Assembly (NCBI RefSeq): GCF_943736985.1
Contig: NZ_CALSFS010000007.1
Coordinates: 1 to 64,000, forward strand
Direction: 5' to 3'
Origin: Clostridium sp. Marseille-Q2269
GTDB taxonomy: Bacteria; Bacillota; Clostridia; Clostridiales; Clostridiaceae
DNA length: 64,000 bases
Both the position numbers and the translations under genes were made by a program. Shown here piece after piece: positions 34,600-43,100 of this stretch. The notes under the pieces were generated by a model. It ran no database searches. It was not told the origin of the DNA and worked only from the letters and a program-made list of their open reading frames with translations. The stretch's first letter is position 1. Each line of letters starts with the position of its first letter.

Positions 34600-35790
34600 T
34601 TATTTATAAATCGCTTTTATAGGATCAAGCTTTGAAGCCTTTGACGCTGGAATTATTCCGAATATTATTCCTATTAATATTGATGTTATTGATGATCCAA
34701 TAAAAATTTTAAAGGTGAATATTGGTTTTAGTGGGGATAGCAATCCAACAATTTTAGATAATCCATATCCAATAATAATACCTAATATTCCTCCCAGTAA
34801 AGTTATTAATATAGATTCTATTAAAAATTGAGATAATATTGTTTTAGATTTAGCTCCAATTGCTCTCCTTATGCCTATTTCTCTTTTTCTCTCTGTAACT
34901 GATACATACATAATATTCATAACACCTACTCCTGAAACAAAAAGAGATATTCCAGATACTACAGCTATAAATCCTGTTATTCCACCAATTACAGATTGAA
35001 ATGCTTTTGTCATGGCCTGAGGGTCAGCCTTTATATACTCTCCATTTACATCTGGATGTAATCTTTCCAGCTCCTCTTTAATATCTTTAAATACATCATC
35101 TAAGTTATAGCCTTCCTTAACCTTAACCTTTATACTTATAATTTCATTTTCTGACTTAAAAGATTCTTTTAAAAAACTTGGTATATAATCTGAATTGCCT
35201 TCAAATGAAGTTGGTAGTGGATCTTTTATAATTCCTATTACCTCTAAATATATACCATTTAAATCTATAGCTTTACCTAATCCTTCTTCATAGTTATCTC
35301 CAAACAATTCTTTTGCATGTTTTTCTGTTATTAAAATAACTGGATTTTCAGAATCATTATCATTTTTTGTTATACTTCTACCTGCTGAAATATTTAAAGA
35401 CTGATTTTTATATTCATTAAACATTAAATATGTACTTCTATCAAAATAAGTTCCTTGTCCTCCTAAATTTAAAAACCCCATAATGCCATCATTATCAGCA
35501 CCAATATTAGTAACTCCATCTATATTTTTTAATTGATTAAAATCACTTTTATCAAAAGGTTGTGCAGTGTCGCCAGCATTAATTTCTTTACTTTCAAATA
35601 TTATACTTAATGAATTAACATCTGTAGTATTAACTGATTTAGAAACATTATTCTGTAACCCAGCACCTATAGATAAAATAACAACTTCTGTACTTATTCC
35701 TATAATTATACCTATCATAGTTAAAAATACTCTTATTTTATTTGCTTTTAAGCATAAAAGAGAACTTTTTAGCAACATATTAAAGTTCAT
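34600..35790 (-). CDS. MacB/FtsX-type ABC transporter permease
   Basis: 396 aa with the standard layout: one N-terminal membrane helix (~18-40), a large extracytoplasmic MacB_PCD domain (~45-270), and three C-terminal helices of the FtsX domain with VTERKREIGIRRAIGAK. It forms a transporter with the ATPase upstream and the membrane fusion protein. In the as-48 circular-bacteriocin cluster, genes F-G-H (MFP, ATPase, permease) add self-protection or export, and this trio has the same order. Confidence 0.9.
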   Translation of the reverse strand: MNFNMLLKSSLLCLKANKIRVFLTMIGIIIGISTEVVILSIGAGLQNNVSKSVNTTDVNSLSIIFESKEINAGDTAQPFDKSDFNQLKNIDGVTNIGADNDGIMGFLNLGGQGTYFDRSTYLMFNEYKNQSLNISAGRSITKNDNDSENPVILITEKHAKELFGDNYEEGLGKAIDLNGIYLEVIGIIKDPLPTSFEGNSDYIPSFLKESFKSENEIISIKVKVKEGYNLDDVFKDIKEELERLHPDVNGEYIKADPQAMTKAFQSVIGGITGFIAVVSGISLFVSGVGVMNIMYVSVTERKREIGIRRAIGAKSKTILSQFLIESILITLLGGILGIIIGYGLSKIVGLLSPLKPIFTFKIFIGSSITSILIGIIFGIIPASKASKLDPIKAIYK

Positions 35791-35792
35791 AT

Positions 35793-36479
35793 CTATAGCT
35801 CCTTCTCTTGGACAAAGACACCATCTTTTAAGAATACTAAATGTGAAGCATATTTTTTAAAGTCTTCATCGTGAGTAACCATAATTATAGTTTTTCCTTG
35901 CCTGTTTAACTCAATTAAAAGATTAATGATTTCCAGCCCTGTTTTACTATCTAAAGCTCCTGTAGGTTCATCAGCTACGATAATATCTGGATTATTAACT
36001 ATAGCTCTAGCTATAGATATTCTCTGTTGCTGTCCTCCTGATAATTCATGTGGAAAACTTTTGCTCTTCTCAAAAAGATCTACTTTTTTTAAGGACTCAT
36101 CTATACGTTGTTGTCTTTTATTTTTACTATTAATACCATTATATATAAGGGGTAATTCTACATTTTGAGAAATATTTAATGATTCTATTAAATGAAACTG
36201 TTGAAATATAAAACCTATATTTTTATTTCTAAAATCTGAACGTTCATTATCAGTCATTACTGTAACATCAATACCATTATAAATATACTTACCTTCATCA
36301 AACTTGTCTAATAAACCTAGAACATTTAGAAGTGTAGTCTTTCCACTACCTGATTTACCCATAATAATAACAAAAGAACCCTTTTTTACCTTAAAATCTA
36401 ATCCTTTTAATATTTGAAATCTATTTTTATCTTGTTGATACCATTTAAAAAGCCCTTTAACCTCTATTAGATCATTCAA
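35793..36479 (-). CDS. MacB/LolD-type ABC transporter ATPase
   Basis: This 228-aa protein has Walker A MGKSGSGKTTLL, Q-loop FQQFHLIESL, signature LSGGQQQRISIARA, Walker B IIVADEPTGALDS and H-loop IMVTHDEDF. It overlaps the membrane fusion gene by 8 nt and lies 2 nt before the permease: a tight operon with coupled translation. Confidence 0.93.
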   Translation of the reverse strand: MNDLIEVKGLFKWYQQDKNRFQILKGLDFKVKKGSFVIIMGKSGSGKTTLLNVLGLLDKFDEGKYIYNGIDVTVMTDNERSDFRNKNIGFIFQQFHLIESLNISQNVELPLIYNGINSKNKRQQRIDESLKKVDLFEKSKSFPHELSGGQQQRISIARAIVNNPDIIVADEPTGALDSKTGLEIINLLIELNRQGKTIIMVTHDEDFKKYASHLVFLKDGVFVQEKEL

Positions 36480-37728
36480 TTTTCTGCCCTTCTTTCATAG
36501 TATCCTTAGCTTCACGAACAATTTTATCATTAAAATTTACACCATTTTTAACTTGTACATATTTGTCATTCCAATTATCTACTTCTATTTCTTTATTTTT
36601 TAAAATTCCATTATTAACAACCCAAACATAACTTTTCTCCTTATTTTTAAATATGGCCGTTTTGGGAATCTTAGGAATATAACTTTTAGCTTTAGTTGAT
36701 ATTTGCACATGAAATCCTGGATAAATATCTTTAATGTTATCAATTTGAATAATAACTTCATAAGAATTAATTGTTGCTAAATTTGGGGAACTACTTTGAG
36801 ATCCTGATCCCTGCTGTACTGCTCCTTGAGGTACTGTTACTTCCGGTGAAGGATTTTTATCTATATTTTTAATCTTACCATCAATAGATTGTCCTGTTCC
36901 TAAAATGGATACTTTTACAGTTTGCTCTTCAGTTAATTTAAGTATATCCTTTTCCGAAACTCCACACACAACCTGCATATTCTCACTATCTAATGTTAAT
37001 ATAGGCTTAGAAGGTTCTATTTCACTATATCCACCAATTTTAACAACTCCATCAAAAGGTGCTTTTATGTATACATTACATTTATCATTAATATTATTTA
37101 TTTTATCATTTAAACGATTTTGTTGTTTAATATTATCATTTAGTTCACTCTGTAATTCGGACTTAGATTTTTCAGCTAAAACTTTTTGTTGCTCTAAGTC
37201 AACAGTATCTATTTGTTGTTGTTTTTCTTTATCTTGTAAAATTGATTCTTTTTGTTCTTCTGTTTTTTGTTCTTTGTTACTCTGCTGTTGTATTTCTTGT
37301 TTTTGTTTCTTTTGTTTATTTTGTGCCTGATTAATCCTATCACTAGCCGAATTTAATTCTTTTTTAATTTTATTATATTTATCTTTCAAAGTGCTTAATT
37401 CATATTGTAAATCATCTTTTTGCTCAATAAATTGGTTATTCTTATAAGTAAATAAAATATATCCTGATTTAACTACTTGCTTATCTTTAACATTTATTTT
37501 ATCTACAATACCTTTAGTGGTATCTGCTTGCAGAATAACACTTTTAGAACTTTTAATTTGTCCCTCAAAAAATACATTTGGAGCTTCCTTTACTGTATAT
37601 AAAGATACTTTTTTAGTATTACTTTTAGTATTATTTTTAAGTTTATTTATTGTTATTACTGTAAGGCCTATTAAAAATATAATAGCTATTATAATCGAAC
37701 TAATAGTGATAACACGTTTTTTTTTCAT
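36472..37728 (-). CDS. Membrane fusion protein (MacA/HlyD-like)
   Basis: 418 aa: a membrane anchor (residues 5-28), a lipoyl-like half (~60-95), a long Gln/Lys-rich coiled coil (~95-215), the second lipoyl half (YIKAPFDGVVKIGG) and beta-barrel domains. In Gram-positives such proteins join an FtsX-type permease to the outside. First gene of the exporter trio, with AGGAGG before the ATG. Confidence 0.9.
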   Translation of the reverse strand: MKKKRVITISSIIIAIIFLIGLTVITINKLKNNTKSNTKKVSLYTVKEAPNVFFEGQIKSSKSVILQADTTKGIVDKINVKDKQVVKSGYILFTYKNNQFIEQKDDLQYELSTLKDKYNKIKKELNSASDRINQAQNKQKKQKQEIQQQSNKEQKTEEQKESILQDKEKQQQIDTVDLEQQKVLAEKSKSELQSELNDNIKQQNRLNDKINNINDKCNVYIKAPFDGVVKIGGYSEIEPSKPILTLDSENMQVVCGVSEKDILKLTEEQTVKVSILGTGQSIDGKIKNIDKNPSPEVTVPQGAVQQGSGSQSSSPNLATINSYEVIIQIDNIKDIYPGFHVQISTKAKSYIPKIPKTAIFKNKEKSYVWVVNNGILKNKEIEVDNWNDKYVQVKNGVNFNDKIVREAKDTMKEGQKIE

Positions 37729-37824
37729 ACAATCCTCCTCTTTAAGTATTTTAATAGTTAATTTTCTGTATTGTTAAATTACTATTACATGTCAAATTAT
37801 AAATATTTATACATAATCTTAAAT

Positions 37825-38512
37825 TTAGTTATTGCTATCCAGATAAACCTTAGAATTAATTTTATTTATAGTTGTAATTATAGTTCCATCTAAGGAATTA
37901 TTGGATTTTTCAAGGCATATGAATTTATCTAAATATTCAATTATTAAACTGCTGTGAGTAGCTATTAGACACAATCTATTTTTTTCCTTTGTCCATTTTC
38001 TTAATTCCTCCAGTATATTACATAAAGATTTTTTATCTATATTTTCTAATCCCTCATCAAAAATTATAACATTTATATCTAGCATCATATAAATTATAAA
38101 TGTAATCTTTTGTTTAGTTCCTTTTGATAAATTTTTAATAATTTCATTAACAATAACTTCTTTCCTATTCTCACCAATTTGATAATGCTATCAAATTTAC
38201 TCTCATCAAATTGTTTTCCATAAATTAGCAAAAATATTGTACTACTTCAATTGGTGTTAGATATTCCAAACCTATAAAATCGTCTGATATATTCGCTATT
38301 TTATCATTATATCCTGGTATTAATGGTTTATTATTATAGGTCATCTTTACAGTAGAATTTATCTCTCCGTTTATCATATTTAATATAGTAGATTTTCCCG
38401 TTCCATTTTCACCTATTATTCCTACAATATTTCCACTTTTTAAATTTAATTGCTGATTCTTAAAAAGTATTTTTTGATCAAATCCAAATTTGTGGATATA
38501 AACTTTCAACAT
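37825..38512 (-). pseudogene. Circular-bacteriocin ABC ATPase, frameshifted twice
   Basis: The first piece (38225-38512) has Walker A GENGTGKST. The last piece (37825-38088) has Walker B INVIIFDEG and the H-loop IATHSS. Between them, the frame is lost at a T-run (38230, 5 T where 6 would restore the frame through LIYGKQFDES) and again near 38175, after which NLSKGTKQK gives the signature-like region. It corresponds to the CirD/As-48D-type ATPase of the cluster. If the shifts are real it is dead, unless slippage rescues it. Confidence 0.82.
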
Positions 38513-38517
38513 AATTT

Positions 38518-38694
38518 TTAAACTCCTTTATAAAATAAAATTAGCCCTAAAATTGATGCTATTAAGCTTATTAAAGCAAGAATTATAATCAAATAATTAG
38601 GTCGTAAGCCTTTCTTTATTGAAGTATAAGCTTTTAACAAGTTATGTATTGAAAATAATGTAAGAAATATAAAAACTATTGGTTGAATTTTCAT
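38518..38694 (-). CDS. Small hydrophobic protein, candidate circular-bacteriocin immunity
   Basis: 58 aa from ATG 38694 (GGAG upstream, start 1 nt after the previous stop). Two hydrophobic helices and several Lys/Arg (HNLLKAYTSIKKGLRPN). Small, cationic, hydrophobic proteins of about 50-60 aa are the usual immunity proteins in circular bacteriocin clusters (As-48D1, CirE). Placement between the large membrane protein and the ATPase fits. Confidence 0.7.
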   Translation of the reverse strand: MKIQPIVFIFLTLFSIHNLLKAYTSIKKGLRPNYLIIILALISLIASILGLILFYKGV

Positions 38695-38695
38695 T

Positions 38696-40066
38696 TTATA
38701 ATCTCCTTCTTATATTTAATTTAAATATTAACATATAATTTAAAGTTTTTATTATTGATAAAATAGCTCCAATCCAAATTATTAATTGTATAATAAAAAT
38801 AACTGTATTAACCCTAATAAGATTATTTACCAAGCTACTTTGAATGTCTTTATTCAAATGTAAATTTATAAACAGGCTTGTAATTACAAACATTGATGAT
38901 AAAAACAATGCTTCTATAAAACTCATATATTTTTTAATATCTTCAGGCTGTTTTGTCACATCAGATTTGTTCTTTTCTACATACACATTTGCGGACAAAC
39001 ATATTAATAAAATAAAAATATGAGCACTCCCTAATGAATATATAGTTTGAAAATTATACTTCAAATTTGATAATATAATTAAATAAGTAGTTCCCCAAAA
39101 TATAGAAAACATGAAAAATATTATAATTAATATTATTTTGAACATATAAATCCAAATAATGTTAAGTTTTAAAAATTCCAATTTAGTTATAGAAAAATAA
39201 AAGCAGTCATCATATTCAAGTAGTCTTATTTTAATGTATGAATAGTAAATAACAAAATATATACATACTTGCACAATAACTATAATTTCATTATTTGATA
39301 AAAAAGGTATTTTATGTAAAGTATAACAAATCAATAAATATATTATTATATAAGAAGGAAATATAAAACTCATAAATTCTTGTGGTGTTTTACTTAATTT
39401 TCTAATTAATTTTTTTATATTAATATTTATAATATAAAATTTATTTAATTTAACAATAGACTCTTTATTTGTTATCATCTTTTTTTCATATAGATAAAAT
39501 ATGCTAATAATAATAATAAACACAGATGTTGAAACAAAAAAATTTATATATCGATTTAACATTACTGCTGTAATAAAAAAATATATAAATCCATAAATAT
39601 ATAAGAATAGATTATTTATATTATTTACTTTTATACAAAATAAGAATAAGATTAATAGTATAGTTATAATACTTTTTATATCCAAAATAATTATTAAATT
39701 AAAACAAATTATAACAATACCATAAAACTGAAATACAGCATCTTTAATAAATAATTTATGAAAGTAAGTTCTAAGATTAATAACTTTTAACTCTTTCATT
39801 TTAGTCAAATATGTAATAAATAAAATTGCACCAATTATATACTTTAAATTTATGGGATAAAATATAGAAGCTATTGGTAAAGTTAAATTAAATAAAATTT
39901 CCCAAAATGAAATTATTTTACTTATCAATGTACATGCATTTTTATTAACATAACTAAATTCATCATTGATATATGCAATTTTTTTTGAAAAACAGATTCT
40001 ATATTGTTTTTTTACAAAAAAAGCTATATAATTATTTATTATTATAATTTTTTTTTTTAAATTCAT
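38696..40066 (-). CDS. Large polytopic membrane protein of the circular-bacteriocin cluster (CirB-like)
   Basis: 456 aa with roughly ten hydrophobic helices and few motifs. In the circularin A, carnocyclin A and AS-48 clusters a large membrane protein of similar size (CirB, As-48B) is essential for production, perhaps for cyclisation or export, though its mechanism is not known. The call rests on context and topology. GGAGG precedes the ATG. Confidence 0.72.
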   Translation of the reverse strand: MNLKKKIIIINNYIAFFVKKQYRICFSKKIAYINDEFSYVNKNACTLISKIISFWEILFNLTLPIASIFYPINLKYIIGAILFITYLTKMKELKVINLRTYFHKLFIKDAVFQFYGIVIICFNLIIILDIKSIITILLILFLFCIKVNNINNLFLYIYGFIYFFITAVMLNRYINFFVSTSVFIIIISIFYLYEKKMITNKESIVKLNKFYIININIKKLIRKLSKTPQEFMSFIFPSYIIIYLLICYTLHKIPFLSNNEIIVIVQVCIYFVIYYSYIKIRLLEYDDCFYFSITKLEFLKLNIIWIYMFKIILIIIFFMFSIFWGTTYLIILSNLKYNFQTIYSLGSAHIFILLICLSANVYVEKNKSDVTKQPEDIKKYMSFIEALFLSSMFVITSLFINLHLNKDIQSSLVNNLIRVNTVIFIIQLIIWIGAILSIIKTLNYMLIFKLNIRRRL

Positions 40067-40180
40067 ACTGCCTCCATATAGTTGATATTATTAAAATTTA
40101 TTTAAATAAATCCGAATATTAGGAAAGAAGTAAAAAATATTAATTAATAACACTTTTTACTTCTTATCACTAACTACTTA

Positions 40181-40375
40181 TTACCAATTAATAATAGTTT
40201 TTCTACCAGCCCATTTAATTAAAGCTGATAAACCTTTTTCTAGGGCAAATGCTGCACCACCAGCAAGTCCCGCTACAAGATAAAGGGCTGATGCAATAGT
40301 CACACCATTTAATATCATATCAACTATTGGAGCAGCTATAGAAGCTGAAATTCCTGTTGCTATTAAATCAAACAT
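40181..40375 (-). CDS. Circular bacteriocin precursor
   Basis: 64 aa from ATG 40375, chosen because the AAAGGAGGTGAG just upstream would be part of the coding frame if the GTG at 40393 were used. The likely leader is MFD and the mature peptide LIATGISASI...TIINW would have 61 residues from Leu1 to Trp61, exactly as in lactocyclicin/leucocyclicin Q-type peptides (first Leu, last Trp, 61 aa). It is helical and hydrophobic, with a Lys/Arg patch near the end (EKGLSALIKWAGRK) typical of these head-to-tail circular, saposin-like pore formers. Short hydrophobic leaders of 2-3 aa are normal in this class. Confidence 0.82.
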   Translation of the reverse strand: MFDLIATGISASIAAPIVDMILNGVTIASALYLVAGLAGGAAFALEKGLSALIKWAGRKTIINW

Positions 40376-40430
40376 ATTCTCACCTCCTTTCACAAATTAA
40401 GTATTTATTTACAAACATTACAGTTTGGCA

Positions 40431-40931
40431 CTACAATGCAAATATTAACAGTGCCCCTGTAATAATTTGAAATACCATGTCTTTATTGTTTTTTTCAATA
40501 TCACTTTTTATTTTAAATACAAATATATATATAACATACCCTGTTAAAGCTAACAAACTTATCCATACAGATTTCACAATAAAGCCTGATGCCATAATAA
40601 TTTGCAATACTATAAGTAAAAATATCTTTATTGATAATGGTACAAAGTATGATTCATTTAAAAATGATTTGTCCTTATTACCTTTATAAGCAAGTTTAAA
40701 TACTAACTGTAGTAAAAATCTTGCCAGAACTAAAATTACTACTAAAATAAAAACTGTTACTAAACTTCCAATTAATATTGTTGCAATTAATACATTATCA
40801 GATACTTTTCCTGATAATTTCATTATAGATCCAACTTCATTTTTTCTTATGGTACAATTTAAAGTGAATAAAGTTAAAATATAAATTATTACATTTATAA
40901 AAAATACTGTTTTTTGCTTCTTAGATTTCAT
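40431..40931 (-). CDS. Membrane protein of the circular-bacteriocin cluster
   Basis: 166 aa from ATG 40931 (GGAGGG 5 nt upstream; the longer frame from 40946 spans the ribosome site). Four to five hydrophobic helices. It sits between the SpoIIM-like gene and the precursor. Comparable small membrane proteins (As-48C1-like) occur in other clusters. Function inferred from context only. Confidence 0.65.
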   Translation of the reverse strand: MKSKKQKTVFFINVIIYILTLFTLNCTIRKNEVGSIMKLSGKVSDNVLIATILIGSLVTVFILVVILVLARFLLQLVFKLAYKGNKDKSFLNESYFVPLSIKIFLLIVLQIIMASGFIVKSVWISLLALTGYVIYIFVFKIKSDIEKNNKDMVFQIITGALLIFAL

Positions 40932-40947
40932 ATTTTCCCTCCTCATA

Positions 40948-41463
40948 TTATGCCCTAAGCCTTATAACTTCCACTATTGCAGCTAAAATCAAAAATATAT
41001 TAGCTACACAAAAGTTAATCAATAATCCATCTTTTTTAACGTGATTCTTGTACTTTGAAAATACTGAATCTAATATTTTTCTTGAAATTTTAAATGCTAT
41101 TGCTAATATAATTAATATCTGTATTGACTCCAAAATAAAATGTGGGTAAGTTCCTAATGCAATTAGAAGACCATTTTTTCTAAATACAACTGCAAAACTG
41201 TCTCCGAAAACAAAGTATGTAATAATTACTGGAATAGAAGGTCCTATATAAAAGAATATAGATAAACAAATAACTACAATTGAATTTAAAAAATTATGAG
41301 AAATTATTTGCCATAAAACAAAACTAACCCCTGTATTATTAAAATTGATTCGTGTAATAGTTGAATTAGTATCAAATAAATATCCATATATTAAACCAGC
41401 TAAAGTACTAATAACAATAGTCCCTAATGCCAATCCATGTTCAAAAGATAGAAATCTTTTAAT
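40948..41463 (-). CDS. SpoIIM/DUF95-like membrane protein of the circular-bacteriocin cluster
   Basis: About 170 aa. The stretch ISHNFLNSIVVICLSIFFYIG, then YPHFILESIQILI, matches the SpoIIM (DUF95) family, which supplies the As-48C/CirC-type component of circular-bacteriocin clusters. The only good ribosome site (GGAGGTGTGATAA) lies just before ATT at 41461-41463, and the frame from there reads IKRFLSFEHGLALG; the next alternative is TTG 41433 with no ribosome site. So an unusual ATT start is likely. Four membrane helices. Confidence 0.75.
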   Translation of the reverse strand: MKRFLSFEHGLALGTIVISTLAGLIYGYLFDTNSTITRINFNNTGVSFVLWQIISHNFLNSIVVICLSIFFYIGPSIPVIITYFVFGDSFAVVFRKNGLLIALGTYPHFILESIQILIILAIAFKISRKILDSVFSKYKNHVKKDGLLINFCVANIFLILAAIVEVIRLRA

Positions 41464-42425
41464 TTATCACACCTCCTAACTAAAGTATTGCACTTTTGGT
41501 TGATCATCTCATTTCTTAGCTTATTATTTTATTCTTAATTAGTGATATTTTATATACAGTGATCTGCATCTGTTTACTATCAGAATATATTTTTGAAATC
41601 TATAAAATTCCATTTATTTCTATTATGTATTTAGTATATTATTCATTAATTGTTGAAGATCTTTGTACTTTGAATCTTGACAAAACAGGACAATAAATTT
41701 ATACAAAATATTCTTTAACTTATAATTCTTTTAATGATCATCCTGAAATTTTTATATCATTTATATTACTGTCTAAGTTTAAATTTTATAATTATTTTAA
41801 AGCAATACAAAATATTATTTATTTTCAGAATCAAAGTATTTATTCCAAATTTATAATTATTAACTTAATATATTTCTATTTTAATAAAATAATATATTAT
41901 TTATATTATTTTGTCAAAAATTATAAATGCTGTTTATATTAATTAACTTCTAAATTATACTTATATCGGTAATTTTCGACAATTTATATAATTATCTTAA
42001 TATTTATATTTTAAGAATAATTGTGATTATTGAATTAATATCTATAAGAATTATTTATACATAAATTTTATTTAATCTAGTTTTTGACAAATTCATAAAC
42101 TAAATTAGATTTATCTATATAACTAACTTTTATTCAATTTATACTATTTGAAATTATATAATAATATATAATTTTCTATGTGTTATATTTTATTTTGATT
42201 TTATAATAATTTCTAATATTTTATTAGAATAAATTAAACTAAAAATAAATCATATATAATATAAACTTATGTTTTAAGAAAAAAAGGGCAAGTCTAAAAG
42301 CTTGTCCTTTTTATATCAATATAAGTTGAACACATATATAAATTACTAAACAGCTTCATTTCCTATATTTAAATGAGCACTTGTCTGTGCCCTCCTTATC
42401 CCTTCCTGCAACTCTCTCTTATTTT
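41464..42425. other. Long, extremely AT-rich gene-free region
   Basis: Nearly 1 kb without a gene. It probably holds the promoter of the bacteriocin cluster near 41470-41600. Between about 41800 and 42260 the sequence is almost entirely A/T. The terminator-like hairpin at 42281-42312 is inside. Confidence 0.6.
42281..42312. terminator. Terminator-like hairpin
   Basis: AAAAAGGGCAAG / CTTGTCCTTTTT with an 8-nt loop and a T-rich tail on the plus strand. A similar hairpin is at 45663-45697. Confidence 0.7.
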
Positions 42426-42539
42426 TCAAATTGGATACTTTACACCATATCGCTTACATAGAGTAGCAAGACAAGCACATTCACAATCTTTGTAGTCATG
42501 TTGTTTTATACATATGTATTTGTTAAAAAAATAACTCAT
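42426..42539 (-). pseudogene. Orphan N-terminus of a C39 peptidase bacteriocin transporter, copy 2
   Basis: 37 codons read NKYICIKQHDYKDCECACLA and stop after VKYPI. It matches copy 1 at 31682-31810 but has DCE instead of DCG next to the catalytic Cys. A different frame then continues (ELQEGIRRAQTSAHLNIG) from unknown sequence. It lies 180 nt before the pediocin-like gene on the opposite strand. Confidence 0.75.
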
Positions 42540-42559
42540 TTGCCACCTGTCTTTGTTTC

Positions 42560-42592
42560 ATATACATTATATATAGTCAATATAATGTATAT
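42560..42592. promoter_or_regulatory. Perfect 13-bp inverted repeat upstream of the pediocin-like gene
   Basis: ATATACATTATAT / ATATAATGTATAT with a 7-nt spacer. Its size and A/T composition suit a regulator operator, but no regulator gene is beside it. Confidence 0.45.
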
Positions 42593-42659
42593 CATATACT
42601 AAAATAATATTTTTTCATTATTTAGGATAAAATTGGTTTAAAAAATAATATTTATTTGT

Positions 42660-42685
42660 TATAATTATAACAACTTTTCGAAAAG
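42660..42685 (+). promoter_or_regulatory. Probable -10 and adjoining palindrome of the bacteriocin promoter
   Basis: TATAAT at 42660-42665 lies 53 nt before the start; CTTTTCGAAAAG (42674-42685) is a perfect palindrome just downstream and could be an operator or part of the leader. The -35 is not clear. Confidence 0.45.
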
Positions 42686-42717
42686 ACTATAAAGATTTAT
42701 TACAAGAGGAATTTTTT

Positions 42718-42897
42718 ATGGAACAAATTAATTTGATCCAGTTAAAAGAAGTTAATGGAGGTACATATTATGGTAACGGCGTTAGCTGTGACAAGAATGG
42801 ATGTACTGTAGATCGGAGTAAAGCTTGGTATTGTGGAGTTAATAGATGGGGTGCAGCAGTTGCTACTGGTGGTAAAGCTACTATTGGTAATTGTTAA
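42718..42897 (+). CDS. Pediocin-like (class IIa) bacteriocin precursor
   Basis: 59 aa from ATG 42718 (AGAGGAA upstream). A 15-residue double-glycine leader (MEQINLIQLKEVNGG) precedes a 44-residue mature peptide starting TYYGNGVSC with the pediocin box. The four Cys are at mature positions 9, 14, 24 and 44, the same length and pairing pattern as pediocin PA-1 (9-14, 24-44), and the C-terminal half contains WGAAVATGGKA. Class IIa peptides kill Listeria and relatives through the mannose PTS. The leader must be cut by a C39 transporter, which is not intact here. Class IIa genes are best known from lactic acid bacteria. Confidence 0.93.
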   Translation: MEQINLIQLKEVNGGTYYGNGVSCDKNGCTVDRSKAWYCGVNRWGAAVATGGKATIGNC

Positions 42898-42974
42898 TTA
42901 TTTGTTTTCAGATTTATTAGTAATTGGAGAGGTGCCCCCTCTCCTTTATCAATTTATAAGGGAGTAAATGGTGA

Positions 42975-43100
42975 ATGAAAAAGAAAAAAGATGAGCAAAA
43001 ATTAATTAGCTTATTTGATGAATTTAAAAGGTTGATTTTTGAAAAGAGTTCCCAAGACGAAAGATATTTTAGAAGGAATCGGGTGTTAGATTTTGAGTAA
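42975..43100 (+). CDS. Small basic protein between bacteriocin and immunity gene (41 aa)
   Basis: ATG 42975 follows GGGAG at 10 nt. It reads KKKKDEQKLISLFDEFKRLI and ends VLDFE, with its TAA overlapping the TTG start of the next gene by 8 nt. Its start resembles the N-terminus of enterocin A-type immunity proteins, so it may be a truncated second immunity gene or a leader that couples translation. Confidence 0.45.
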   Translation: MKKKKDEQKLISLFDEFKRLIFEKSSQDERYFRRNRVLDFE

